From NCBI GenBank assembly GCA_017893485.1, contig CM030364.1, positions 246,091,818 through 246,155,817 of the forward strand: 64,000 nt of DNA, read 5' to 3'. Shown here piece by piece: positions 10,517-21,137 of this stretch. The first letter of the stretch is position 1. Every line of letters begins with the position of its first letter. The stretch is from Hemerocallis citrina (Eukaryota; Streptophyta; Magnoliopsida; Asparagales; Asphodelaceae). The notes under the pieces were generated by a model, which saw only the letters and a list, made by a program, of their open reading frames with translations, had not been told where the DNA came from and made no database searches. Made by a program: the position numbers and the translations under genes.

Positions 10517-12977
10517 ATGTGAAGGCATGTGAAGTGTAAATAGGAATCATGCAGTCAATTGGTGGATTCTAGAGGTGGGCCCCGTCATCCCATGACGTAG
10601 CACTTAATTCTACGCGGCACTTAGTTCCATGTAACTTGTAACGTGTAATCAGGAGATGGATTCTAGAGGTGGCCCCCGTCACCCATGACGTGGCACTTAG
10701 TTCCATATAACTTGTAATCATGTATCATTATCATGGGGAACACATGTCTCCCTCCCGAGTACAATCTCCTACATCGTCCACTGCTAGGTCTTACCCTTAT
10801 TACCCCGACTTGTTATTATTTTATTACAATGAATCATAAACATACCATTGATGGAACGGTGTTAAGAAATGGTAACAAGGAGGTATCGATGACTGTACAG
10901 TGTAGTCAAATTCATAAATACAAAGTTAACACATTTATATTTAAAGAAAATTATGAGAATACAATTCTGCATAGCAGTACCTTGCTGTACAAAAACTAAA
11001 TTTTCCACTGCTACGGGAAAGCAAATCAGAATTCGTTAGAGATTTTGAAAACTAGACTCCCTACCGGTTCTGACGCATATTCATACGATACATTTAGTCA
11101 CACTAACTATGTCTACTAGTTGATTCTTTATAAGTCTACTGTTCTGGCAGCAACTCAACGTCGAGTTATTATATGTATAATTCGACTAAAAACTTAACTA
11201 AAATTCTTTCAAAAACTATTTTTTTGGTTTCTACCAGTGTTCATTAACTTTCTTGTAAATTTGGGATTTTAATTCTTATATTAACCTACTGTTTCGATCA
11301 TTTGAACATGGTATGGCAACAAATAAGCAGTAATATGAAACTACGACAGTACAGTGGTAGTAACTGCATATTTTGCAATCTATAAGTCAGATTAAGGATC
11401 CGTCAGATGTTCTAAAAACTAGACACAGTGTGCTACAATTTCTATTTAATAAGTTTTAGATAATATCATCAGTAACTGTATCGAATTTTCACTCCAAGTT
11501 GGAGCAGACGGCAGTCCAGTCAATATTTAGTTGGTTTTAACAATCTTTCATTTGCAAGTGTATAGGTTTATGATTAGAATTGAGCCTACAACTACATCTA
11601 GACATCAGCATGGTTTCTAATATTAGCATGACAAACATTAGCACATCAACGGTATTAAACAACGAATACAATCATATAATTATATACAAATACAACTCAT
11701 TCAATCACTCTTTCTTGTGTAATTTCGTACTTCTAGTTTGTGTTGGTGTGGTATATGCATGTATGAGCGGGTTCTCATAATTTTCTATGATTATTGGGTT
11801 GATGGAAATCGAATGAGACGATGACGATGGAATTTTGAATTCAAAAACAATCGACGGAAAACGAATGAGATTAACATGGATATAAAAGCGGGGAACTACT
11901 TGCGGAGTTCAAATAAGGTGCTTGTACGAGAGTAAAAAGAGTGTACAAGGGGACGCTTGCCTTTTTGTGACGATGAACGGAAACGAGACTAGCGATGGCG
12001 GTAACACGTGCGAATGATGTATAATTCTACACGTGCACACTACGACAACAAGATAGTAAGAGCAATAGCCGAGGTGGGAGTGAGTTGACCTTCGAGGTGT
12101 TCAGTGGTCATCGAGCGGCAGTTTGATAGGGAGGAGAAGGTGGAAGTGCAGCGATCGGCCAATGGTGGCAGCAACGGAGAGCGGCAAAGGTGATGGCAGT
12201 GTTGGCTCTGGGTGCATCGAGTGTTGCGAGGAGGGTGGGGTCGGCGGCGGAGGAAGAAGGCGGAGGGAGTTGAGTGTGGTGGTGGTTGTGGCTGTCGATG
12301 GTGCGACGGGGAGAGAAGGAGGGGAAGAGGGAATGGACGGGAAAAGATGGTGTTCGGTGGTTGTAGTGGTGGTGTTGGTGATAGTGGGGAGGAGCGGCGG
12401 CGACGGGGATGGGTGGCGGTTTGGGTTTCTTGCCGTCGGGTCAGAACGAGGAAGAAGGAAGAGAGAGAGTGTGATCGGGGAGAGAGAGTGTGACAGTTGG
12501 GGGGGGGGTTATTGTATTATATTAATAATATTATTAGGGTGTTTAATAGGGACAATTAATTTTGGGTTAGTAGGGTAGGTTATGAATTGTTTTAATGTAT
12601 TATAATTGGTTGTAATTAGGAGGAGAGTTATGCAGGTTAGAAGATGGAGGGTTTGAGAATTTGTCATGATTTGTTTTGGGTTAAAGTGGGCTTGTGGGTA
12701 TGGGCTATACTAGAAATAGAATAAATAATTGAGTTGGGCTTCTCAAATGAAATTTGTAGGATGGGTTAGGAGAAAATATAATAGAAATTAAAAATAGATT
12801 GGGCTAGAATTTAGAATGGAGAATTCCAGAAGAGACTAAGAATTCATTATGGTCTTACAACCAAATAATTGTGAAAGCAAGAAGAATGTAGAAAATTGCA
12901 ACAATACAGTACGGAAAATAAAATACAAAATATTAAGAAATGAATACAAATCCATATAATCGAAAATGGGAGTTACA
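10517..12977 (-). mobile_element. truncated LTR of the TGTCACGC family inside the antisense gene
   Basis: The right end is AGTTACA (LTR start TGTAACTCCC on the minus strand). The segment at 10570-10835 is the inverted complement of 4660-4990 in the LTR at 2125-5954, including the CTCTAGAGGTGG and TGGCACTTAG motifs. About 1 kb of the LTR's other end is missing, and so is the middle of the host gene, so a deletion removed both. No target-site duplication can therefore be seen. A GC-rich both-strand-open stretch at 12.1-12.5 kb corresponds to the leader region of the other two copies. Confidence 0.72.
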
Positions 12978-14570
12978 GGGGATCCCTATGAGGTGGAGAG
13001 AAGAAGCGTCGAAGAGGCGAAGTCTGAGCCTGTCTTAAGCCCTAAGGATGACGATGTGGTTAGGACACTCTTAGACCGACCTGCCTTGGATTGGAGGGAA
13101 GAAATGGAAGAATATCTCTTGGGGGGGGAGGGGGGGGTCATAGTCTGAGCAACCCTAGTACGCATCTTTGATTTTACATTATTACTTATTTTTGCTTTCT
13201 CCATTGTATCCTATCTTTCTTTACTTTATGTTTCGATCGGTCTGTGTCTTCTTCTGCAGAGGATCCCAGCATGGATTTCGACTTGTTGGTCTCGAAGCAT
13301 ACGGGGTTAAGTGGCAAAGCCCCCAAAGAGAAGAAGAGGAAGAGGACGTCTGCCAAACCGTCCGATCAACCCAAGCATGCATCTTTGATTTTGCTTTATT
13401 ACTTATTTTTGCTTTCGCCATTGTATCCTATCTTTCTTTACTTTATGTTTTGATCGGGCTGTGTATTCTTCCGCAGAGGATCCCAGCATGGATTTCAACT
13501 CGATGGTCTCAAAGCGTACGGGGTTAAGTGGCAAACCCCCCAAAGAGAAGAAGAGGAAGAGGACGTCTACCAAACCCTCCACCTCGAAAGTTGCTAGGGG
13601 TTAGACTAGCGAGTCCCCAGTGGTGAACCTCGAATCGCCGCCATCTGCTTCGCTTGTCCCCTCGGTCGAGGGACTTACTTTGGGGGCTGCTCTTGCACTT
13701 GAGGCACCCCCCCTACTGCTACCGCCGAGGCTATTCTAACGAAGGAGCACAATAAGCTTTTTGTCTTGGACTGGCGTGTGATGAAGCATGACGGATTTCT
13801 GGGGGATTCGACCACCAGTATGCAAGCGGTCCATCATCTTGCGGCCCTGAACGATAGAGCGCCAATGGATGCGAGGTCAGTTGGTGACGATGCCTTGGAG
13901 ATTGCCAAGGCCAACATGGCAGTAAGTTTCCGTTGTTTCAGTTTGATACTTGACCTTTTTTTTCTTTTTTAAAAATGGGCGTAACCTTGAATATCTTCTC
14001 ATACAGATCACTTGCCACTTCGGTCACTTGTTGAAGTAAGTGGTGGAGCAGGAGAAAGAGTTGAAGGTAGCGAGTGATAGAGATAGGGCAGATCGTGCCA
14101 AGTCCTTAAAGGAGTTGGAGGAGATGACTCGTGTGTCCGAGACCCAGGCGATGCAAATTGCGTTGTTGGAGTCCTGGTTGGCTCAAGCAAAAGACCAGGT
14201 GGCTCGGGGGGAATAGCAATTGGTCAGAAAGAGGGAGAAAGCACCTAAGGAGAAGGAGGACACGGTGAAGGCTGCCCAGGATGAAGCAAAGGGGTATCTG
14301 AGGGGGAATATGGAGAAGGTGTACGCTAGAGCTCTTCAGCATGTGAGAGCACGAGTTCCTGAGTTCGTTCGCTCGGGGTACTCTCTTTACGAACCTGTTC
14401 CCGAAGGTGTCGTTGAGGACGATGAAGAAGACAAAGAGGAAGATGAGGTGCAAGAGAAAGAGGTTGAGCTGGACCCTTTGTCTGCGATAAGGGCGGCCCC
14501 AGACGCAGCTGAAGGGGTTGGTCACGAGCTCACTTCCCTGGGGCTCAGTCGATCGAGGTCGATCCTTGAC
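12978..14570 (+). pseudogene. antisense gene of the Tat element, 3' part (spliced, coiled coil)
   Basis: The frame resumes at 12980 with an acidic, charged segment (to about 13130). Next come a short intron with acceptor CTGCAG (13259), an exon rich in KEKKRKR, a tandem duplicate of that intron and exon, and an exon to 13921 ending at a strong donor GTAAGT. The next acceptor is ACAG at 14006. The last exon encodes a heptad-like E/K/A-rich helix and an acidic cluster (EDDEEDKEEDEVQ) near 14415-14460. The later exons contain stops and frame changes, for example at 13603 and 14215. The architecture of a globular N-terminal domain, basic linker and C-terminal coiled coil fits the family. It is most likely a dead copy. 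Confidence 0.55.
13162..13595 (+). repeat. 217-bp tandem duplication of an intron plus exon
   Basis: Copy 1 begins at 13162 and copy 2 at 13379, with acceptors at 13259 and 13476. The duplicated exon starts AGGATCCCAGCATGGATTTC in both copies. Each copy carries the polypyrimidine tract, the acceptor and the KEKKRKRT coding block. The presumed donor junctions differ (CTA|GTACGC versus CAA|GCATGC). Confidence 0.85.
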
Positions 14571-14794
14571 CCCCTCTTTTTTTTTCTAGTTGCCTTCAAC
14601 TTGTTTTTGTTTTGTATTTATAAGGATGCCTTATAGCGGACTGGTCACCGCTTGTTTTATCTTTACATTGCAATAAAATTTCACTTCTCCTTTTGTGACT
14701 TGTTATACATTTCACAAATTTCCCTCGAATTTCCACACATCTCGTGAATTTGTTATCTCTGAAAGAGTAATCTATCTGTCTATTTTGTAAATAG

Positions 14795-15605
14795 GTTGTT
14801 ATGCATGATGTCGGTGACCCTCGAGAATGTGAAGTGGTCCACCTTCGTTCTAAGCTTCGAGTGATGGAGTTGGGGCTCTCTTGCTCACGAGAGAGGCTTT
14901 CTAAAGTGGAGGCGGAGCTAGGAAACTTGAGAAGAGTCTTGGTTCGCAGAGATGTTGAGATGTGACGTAATGATGAGATTCTTCAAGAGGTGCCCCCTAG
15001 GGACGTGGAAAACCACACTTCAGATAGAGCAACTATTGGGAAATCTTCAAAGCTTAAAGTCCTTTGCCGTTCTTTGTTCACGGTTATAGCTGAAAGAAAT
15101 GAGCTGGAGAATGTAGTGCTTGAGAAGATTTTAGAAGTGGCCCATCTAAGGAGGACTATCTTTGAGTTTTCGTAGGGGGTAGTACGAGTGGGGTGCTTCG
15201 TTTGAAGTTTAGGGTGAAGGATGACTCTCTCAAAGAGAGGCTTGTCGAGTTAGAGGCAGAGAACCATCGTTTAAAGCAACTCTTTGAGGGAGGCAATGTT
15301 AGGTGTACCTCTTGCTCTCGTGAAGAGCATGCTCAGCGGAGGCCTTTCCATGAACTGGCTTTACGCTTACCTGAGGCCCCACGGAATCTTGGTGACACTC
15401 AGAGTGGTTTGGTCGGCTCCTCTGGTGGGGCATCGATCGGGGAGTGGAACGAGTCGTAGGCCCTGATGGTGCGACTTGCTCCATGGGTTTGGATATCACT
15501 TCATATGGCTCGAGGGGGAAGTTCAGCGCTGGCATCCCCATTGGAGATCGCAAACTGTGCATGTCCTTTAAGAGGAATATCCCTCTGCCACGAAAGAGCT
15601 GAAGT
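14795..15605 (+). pseudogene. second plus-strand coiled-coil ORF remnant in the Tat element
   Basis: Frames near 14795-14965, 14990-15172 and 15190-15460 encode leucine/glutamate-rich helices (for example SKVEAELGNLRR, ERNELENVVLEKI and ERLVELEAENHRLKQLF) separated by stop codons. The heptad spacing suggests a coiled coil. It lies directly downstream of the antisense gene with an AT-rich spacer at 14570-14790. It may be its last exons or a separate small antisense ORF. No family name can be given. Confidence 0.4.
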
Positions 15606-15654
15606 GATACCTGAGTTAGATTTTGTAGCCTTGTAGTGACTTTGTTTGTTCAAT

Positions 15655-16008
15655 ACTTGTAATCTTTTTCGTTGTGAAATAAGATTTTTTGGCTACGTGT
15701 TAGAGAGTCGTCTTCTTATAGCAACTTTGTTTTTGCCACCACACTTGTAATCTTTTTCGTTGTGAAATAATATATTTTGGCTAAGTTTTGGAGAGTCGTC
15801 TTCTTATAGGGACTTTATTTTTTTCCACCACACTTGTAAGATTTTTCGTTGTGAAATAAGATCTCTTGGCTAAGTGTTGGAGAGTCGTCTTCTTATAGCG
15901 ACTTTGTTTTTGCCACCACATTTGTAATCTTTTTTCGTTGTGAAAGAAGATTTTTTGGCTAAGTGTGGGAGAGTCGTCTTCTTATAGCGACTTTGTGAAT
16001 CCTAAGTG
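15655..16008 (+). repeat. tandem repeat, four copies of about 88 bp
   Basis: Units start with CTTGTAA(T/G)(C/A)TTTTTCGTTG at about 15655, 15744, 15833 and 15920. Each unit contains AGTCG...CGACT or a one-base variant around TCTTCTTATAG, a short potential hairpin. Confidence 0.8.
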
Positions 16009-16039
16009 GAACCGGTAATTTTTCGTTGGATGGCGACAA

Positions 16040-16800
16040 TTTTTGGGAGCATTCGAATGGCGAGCTATTCTCCACCTACTTGCTCAGAAGCAGTGTGGCT
16101 AGAGCGGCTCTATGAACCATTAATGGACTCCTCACTTATCCAGTTTGTTTCAGGAGCATTCGAACGGCGAACCGAACCATGCCTTCTTGCTTGGGAGCAA
16201 GTAGCTAAAGTGGTCCTGTGGGCTGTAAACGGACTCCGAACAATAATGACGAAGATTTTTGGGAGCATTCGAATGGTGAGCTGCTATCCGCCTACTTGCT
16301 CGAAAGCAGTGTGGCCAGATCGGCTCTATGATGCATGAATGCACTCCTCACTTATCTAATTTGTTTTAGGAGCATTTGAACAGAAAACCGAACCATGCCT
16401 TCTTTCTTGGGAGAAAGTAGCTAAGGTGGTCCTGTGGTCCGTGAACGGACTCCGAACAAAGATGACAACAAGTTTTGGGATCATTCGAATGGCGAGCTGT
16501 TCTCCGACTACTTTCTCAAAAGCAGTGTGGCTAAAGCGGCTCTATGAACTATGAATGGACTCCTCACTTATCCATTTTGTTTCAGGAGCATTCGAACGGC
16601 GAACGGAAACATGCCTTCTTGCTTGGGAGCAAGTAGCTAAGGTGGTCCTGTGGGCCATGAACGAACTCCGAACAATGATGGCAAAGAGTTTTCGAGCATT
16701 CGAATGGCAAACTGTTCTCCGCCTACTTGCTCGGAAGCAGTGTGGCTAGAGCGGCTCTATGAACCATGAATGGACTCCTCACTTATCCAGTTTGTGGCAC
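16040..16800 (+). repeat. tandem repeat, about 3.5 copies of a 216-bp unit
   Basis: The motif ATTCGAATGG recurs at 16051, 16267, 16483 and 16698. The rest of the unit repeats with it (TGCTCGGAAGCAGTGTGGCT, GGAGCATTCGAACGG, GGTCCTGTGGG). Each unit has two diverged half-repeats around GAGCATTCGAA. It ends with a partial copy at about 16800-16900. Open frames through it reflect the period (216 is divisible by three), not a recognised protein. Confidence 0.82.
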
Positions 16801-17109
16801 TTGTACGGTGAGATACCCCCCACACACTTGCTCGGAAGCAGGCATGCCCTTGCGTTCTTTGAATCCTGAATGGACTCCGCAATCTTCCGTTAAAGTGATG
16901 TAGCGAGTGGATTGATGTTGCACGGGGCGTGCCCCATGTCTTATTCGCTGATTTTCTCTAGACTTATACACTTAGTGTTGAATATGTTACTCATAACTTT
17001 GCAGCATAAAATAAAAGATTGATTTTATTGAATAAACTAAAAGGCTGCTTCACTGTGGGCCTTTATTACATGTTATGATATTGACTAACAAACGAGGGCG
17101 TTAAGCAAT

Positions 17110-18160
17110 GTCTTTGAACTTCATGAGGTAATCGGCATTCCAGGTCCTGTCTATCTTCTTTCCCCCAAGTCTTCGAGTCAGTATGCCCCTGGGCGGACGA
17201 CCTGAGAGACTTTGTATTGACCTTCCCAATTATGAGCGAGTTTGCCTTTCTTTAGGGGATTTGAAATCTCAAGCTTCCGGAGGACGAGGACTCCTTCCTG
17301 GATGTTGGTCTGGCAAAGTTTCTTATTGTAAAGCTTCTCTACGTTCTGTTGATAGATGTTTCTCCAAAGGATGGACTTTTCACAGACTTCTTCGAGGAGA
17401 TCAAGGTTGGCTCAAATGCCGCATGAGTTCTGTACTTCATCGAACGAGAGGTGGCGAGGAGATGGTATTCCTACTTCGATAGGGATAAGTGCTTCGGTGC
17501 CAAATGTCAAGTTGAACGGGGATTCTCCCGAAAGGATTCTTTTCGTGGTTCTATAGGACCATAGCACACTGAGGAGTTCTTCAACCCATTGCCCTTTTGG
17601 GGCTTCATTGAGCATTTTCTTAAGGCCATCCAAGATCTGCCGATTGGCATTCTCGGCTAGACCATTAGTCTCAGGGTGTGCAATCGTGGAGAAACGTTGC
17701 TCGATACTGAGATTGGTGCAGAACTTGCAGAACCCTTTGCCAGCGAATTGGGTTCCATTATCAGTGACTAGGATTCGGGGAATCCCAAAATGGCACACCA
17801 TATTTCTCCAGAAAGTTTGTTGAACTTTATGCTCAGTGATTGGTGATTGTTGCGAGCAGTTCTGCTTTTATCCACTTTGTGAAGTAGTCAATACCTACCA
17901 CTAGAAAGATTCACTGTCCAGTTGCAGGGGGGAAAGGCCAAAGCAGATCCATTCCCCTACATTGCGAAAGACATTAGACTTGACAAGGAGCTGAGGTTAG
18001 CTTGGGAGGTTCGCTTGATGGATGAAATCTTTTGACAGGAGACACACTGACGAACATAATCTTGAGCATCTCTGAGGAGGGTCCAATAGTAACCGTAATT
18101 AAGAACCTTCTACGCGAGGGATCTTGCGCCAAGATGGCTTCTGCCTACCCCTTCATGAAC
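17110..18160 (-). pseudogene. Tat element integrase
   Basis: The segment at 17412-17801 shows the second catalytic Asp in VTDNGTQFAG and the catalytic Glu region HPETNGLAENANR, with the downstream WVEELLSVLWSYRTTKR block typical of Tat/Athila-type integrases. The zinc-binding and first-Asp regions lie at about 17810-18160 in interrupted frames, and the C-terminal part at 17110-17410. Integrase would insert the cDNA into the nuclear genome. Several stops make it non-functional. Confidence 0.8.
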
Positions 18161-18176
18161 TTCCTTCAAGGCATAA

Positions 18177-18960
18177 CTAGCCTCTTCGGAAGAAATATGC
18201 CCGAAGGTAAGGTCGACCATCAATTTGGGTATAAGAGAGCTTATAAAGGATCCCTTCCACAAGTACATATCTTTCAGCTCTCACTCGGACCCTTCTCAAT
18301 TCTTTGATATCTTTGGGGAGGATTCCTTTGTCGAGAAAACCGATGGGGGGTTTCATCGAGCAACCTTCAGGTGTTTGAGGAGCTATTTGCATGAGTTCCA
18401 ATGATTCTTCTTCAATGCTAGGTTTGAGCATGACCTCAATTAGCACAGTTCGGTCGAGCCCATCAAACGAGGAGGAGACGAGCTTGGAAAGGGCATCTGC
18501 TTGCCCATTCTCTTCTCGCAAAATGCAACTGGATTTGACTTCTTTGAAGGTGGCTGTAATCTTTTTCACATATGCTAAGTACTTAGCCATGCGAGTGTCC
18601 TTTGCCTCGTAGTCTCCTTATCTTGATTTACCACTAATTGAGAGCCGCTGAACACTGCGGCTCTTTGCGCCCCTGCTCTTTTTGCCAGGATAAGGCCAGT
18701 GATCATGGCTTCGTACTCGGCCTCATTATTGGAGGCTGAAAACTTGATACGTAACGAGAATTCCAAGATGAATTCATCAGGGCCAATTAGTATTACTCCG
18801 GCTCCGCTCCCTTCAAGGCAAGATGACCCGTCCACGAATACTGTTCACAGTAGGGGGATGTCTTCTTCCTGGGGAGGGTCGGGGATTGTACTCTCCACAA
18901 AAAATTTGGCTAAGGCTTGGGCCTTGATTGCGGTTCTGGAGCGGTAGGTGATATCATGTT
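18177..18960 (-). pseudogene. Tat element RNase H region
   Basis: The segment at 18575-18835 has MDGSS..GSGAGVIL, FSASNNEAEYEA and SGSQLVVNQ, the pattern of an archaeal/plant-type RNase H in which D, E and D residues coordinate metal. The segment at 18177-18590 continues with the AKYLAYVKKI and LSKLVSS tether region. This extra RNase H type is characteristic of Tat elements. Frames shift near 18590. Confidence 0.8.
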
Positions 18961-18999
18961 GGCTTAACTCAATTGACCACTTCATTAGTCTGTCTGAGT

Positions 19000-20280
19000 T
19001 TTCGGGCTTGTAGAGGATCTGCTTGAGCAGCTGATTAGTGAGGACCCAGATGAAATGGGCCTGAAAATAAGGTCTGAGCTTCTGGGCGGGCTATCACCAG
19101 GGGCATAGGCCATTTTCTCCATTTTCGAGTATCGGAGTTCTGCGTCATGGAGTACCTTGCTTATATAGTAGATCGGTTTTTGTACCCGATCTTCCTCCCT
19201 TATCAATACAGCACTAAGGGTTTGTTCGGAAGCGGCCAGGTAAAGGTAGAGCGTTTCTCCAGGTATAGGTATGATTAAGATAGGAGGATGGGTGAGGTAT
19301 TCCTTGAGGATTTCGAATGCTGCTTGCTGCTCTTCCCCCCACTCGAAATTCTTTGTTTCCTGGAGAGCTTTAAAGAAAGGGAGGCATTTTTCCCTGACTT
19401 GGAGAGGAAGCGCCCGATGGAGGCAAGGCGGCCTGTAAGCTTCTGTACTTCTTTGACCATGGTCGGGGGAGTCATGTCGAGGATGGCTTTGATTTTCTCG
19501 AGGTTTGCTTCAATTCCTCTCTGACTTACCATAAATTCCAGAAACTTTCCCGAGGCAACCCTGAAGACACACTTTGAGGGGTTCAGCCTCATGTTGTTCA
19601 TCCAGAGTACACTGAAGACTTCTTGGAGGTTGGAGACATGGTCCTCTTTCCTGAGGCTCTTCACGAGCATATCGTCCACGCATACCTCCATGTTTTGGCC
19701 GATTTGCTCTTTAAAGACTTGGTTTACCAAGCGTTGGTATGTGACCCTGCATTCTTCAGCCCGAAGGGCATAACTCGATAGCAGTAGAGTCCCCTGATTG
19801 GTGATAAAGGACGTCTTTAGGATGTCCGGAGGGAACATTTGGATCTGGTTATATCCCAAAAAAAGTATCCATGAAACTCAATAATTCATGACCTAAGGTG
19901 GCATCTATTAAGGCGTCTATGCTCGGGAATAGGAAATGGATCTTTCAGACATGCCTAGTTGAGGTCAGTGAAGTCTATGCAAATTCTCCACTTGCTGTTG
20001 GCCTTCTTGACCATTACGGCGTTCACTAGCCACTCAGGGTAACTAACTTCCCAGATGAATCGGGCAGCAAGGAGCTTCTCAAACTCTTCCTTTATGGTCT
20101 GCTGCCTTTCGGGCGCAAATTTGTGGTGCTTATGTTGGATAGGCTTAGCGTCCGGATCCACAGTTAGGCGGTGCATAATTAAGTTTTCAACAATGCCTGG
20201 CATATCCTCAGCGGTCCAAGCATACAGGTCTTGATTCTTCCTGATGCATGTGATGAGTTGCTCCTTCACTTAGTGGGGAG
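19000..20280 (-). pseudogene. Tat element reverse transcriptase and connection domain
   Basis: The N-terminal part (19955-20269) has KANSKWRICIDFTDLN. The palm and thumb (19275-19859) have GYNQI, VCVDDMLVKS (the metal-binding xDD motif, here VDD) and LNPSKCVFRV. The connection/first RNase H segment lies near 19000-19200 (KPIYYISKVLHDAE). Stops lie at about 19860-19950 and 19210-19270. The family copies element RNA into DNA within the virus-like particle. Confidence 0.85.
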
Positions 20281-20417
20281 TGCTTTGCTCACCCGGAAAC
20301 ACTTAGTTTTATCATCTTCAGAGAAAGAGATTTTTGCCAGTTCATCCACGGGTTCGGAGCTAGCTTGTCCCAGATCGAGGGGGAGTTCAAACGCACCGAG
20401 GGGGAGGACCTGAGCCC

Positions 20418-21120
20418 CTATTGTAGCTGTTTAGCATGCCTGTGCGGCTTCTTGGCTCCCTTTAGCTTCACCCACTCCTGCAGCTGATAGGAAATTTTAT
20501 CTTCAGGTGGTATGCTGATGTGACTGCTTGGAGGGTTGCCAACCCCTGAGCGGCCAAAAATAGCATTGTAGGCAGATTTCATATCGACCACCATGAAGTT
20601 TAATGCTTCGATACGATTTTTAGGAGCTTTCCTTAAAGTAACATCAAGGGTCACGATTCCCTCGATCATTACAGGGGCTCCAGAGAATCCGTGGAGAGTA
20701 TATCCGGTAGGCTTAAGGCGGTCCCGTTTATGTTTGAGGCCCTCAAATACATTCAAAAAAAGGGTGTTGACTAAACTACCATTATCGAACAGATCTCGTT
20801 GTACCTCATGGTGCCAAACACATGTTGATCACGAGTGCATCGCAGTGAGGAGTTTGGATGCCTTCCAAGTCCCGATCAGAGAAGGTGATGCTAACTCCTA
20901 AACCTTTCGGAGGAGGGATGTTGTGCACGAAATTTACTTCTCAAACGAAGGCCTTTCTAGATAAGCTGAAGGTTCCCCCCATAGGTCCCCCATGGATTGC
21001 ATGAAATATTTCCATTCGTCCCGATCCCTGGGACTCGGTTGGCCTCTCTACCTGTTTGTTGGGTCCTCTCGGAGGAGGAGGTTCAGAGTTGTTTATTTGG
21101 GCAAATTTGGTGAGGTATCC
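20418..21120 (-). pseudogene. Tat element protease region
   Basis: The segment at 20418-20756 corresponds to the C-terminal part of the retropepsin-type domain (TLHGFSGAPV, IEGIVTLDVTL, YNAIFGRSG), as found between gag and RT in Tat elements. The region to about 21120 is interrupted, and the catalytic DTG-type motif was not identified with certainty. Confidence 0.6.
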
Positions 21121-21137
21121 TCGTTAGAACAAGGCTT

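Noticed and set aside
12123..12578. Gly/Arg-rich 150-codon open frame
   Set aside because: Same position in a truncated LTR copy as the GC-rich leader of its relatives; low complexity and no conserved domain.
14106..14525. Minus-strand open frame of 139 codons
   Set aside because: It is the antisense shadow of the plus-strand coiled-coil exon, which has the acidic and heptad pattern and the splice sites.
16006..16750. Protein-coding gene across the 216-bp repeats
   Set aside because: The open frame arises because the period is divisible by three. It has no domain and is interrupted between units.
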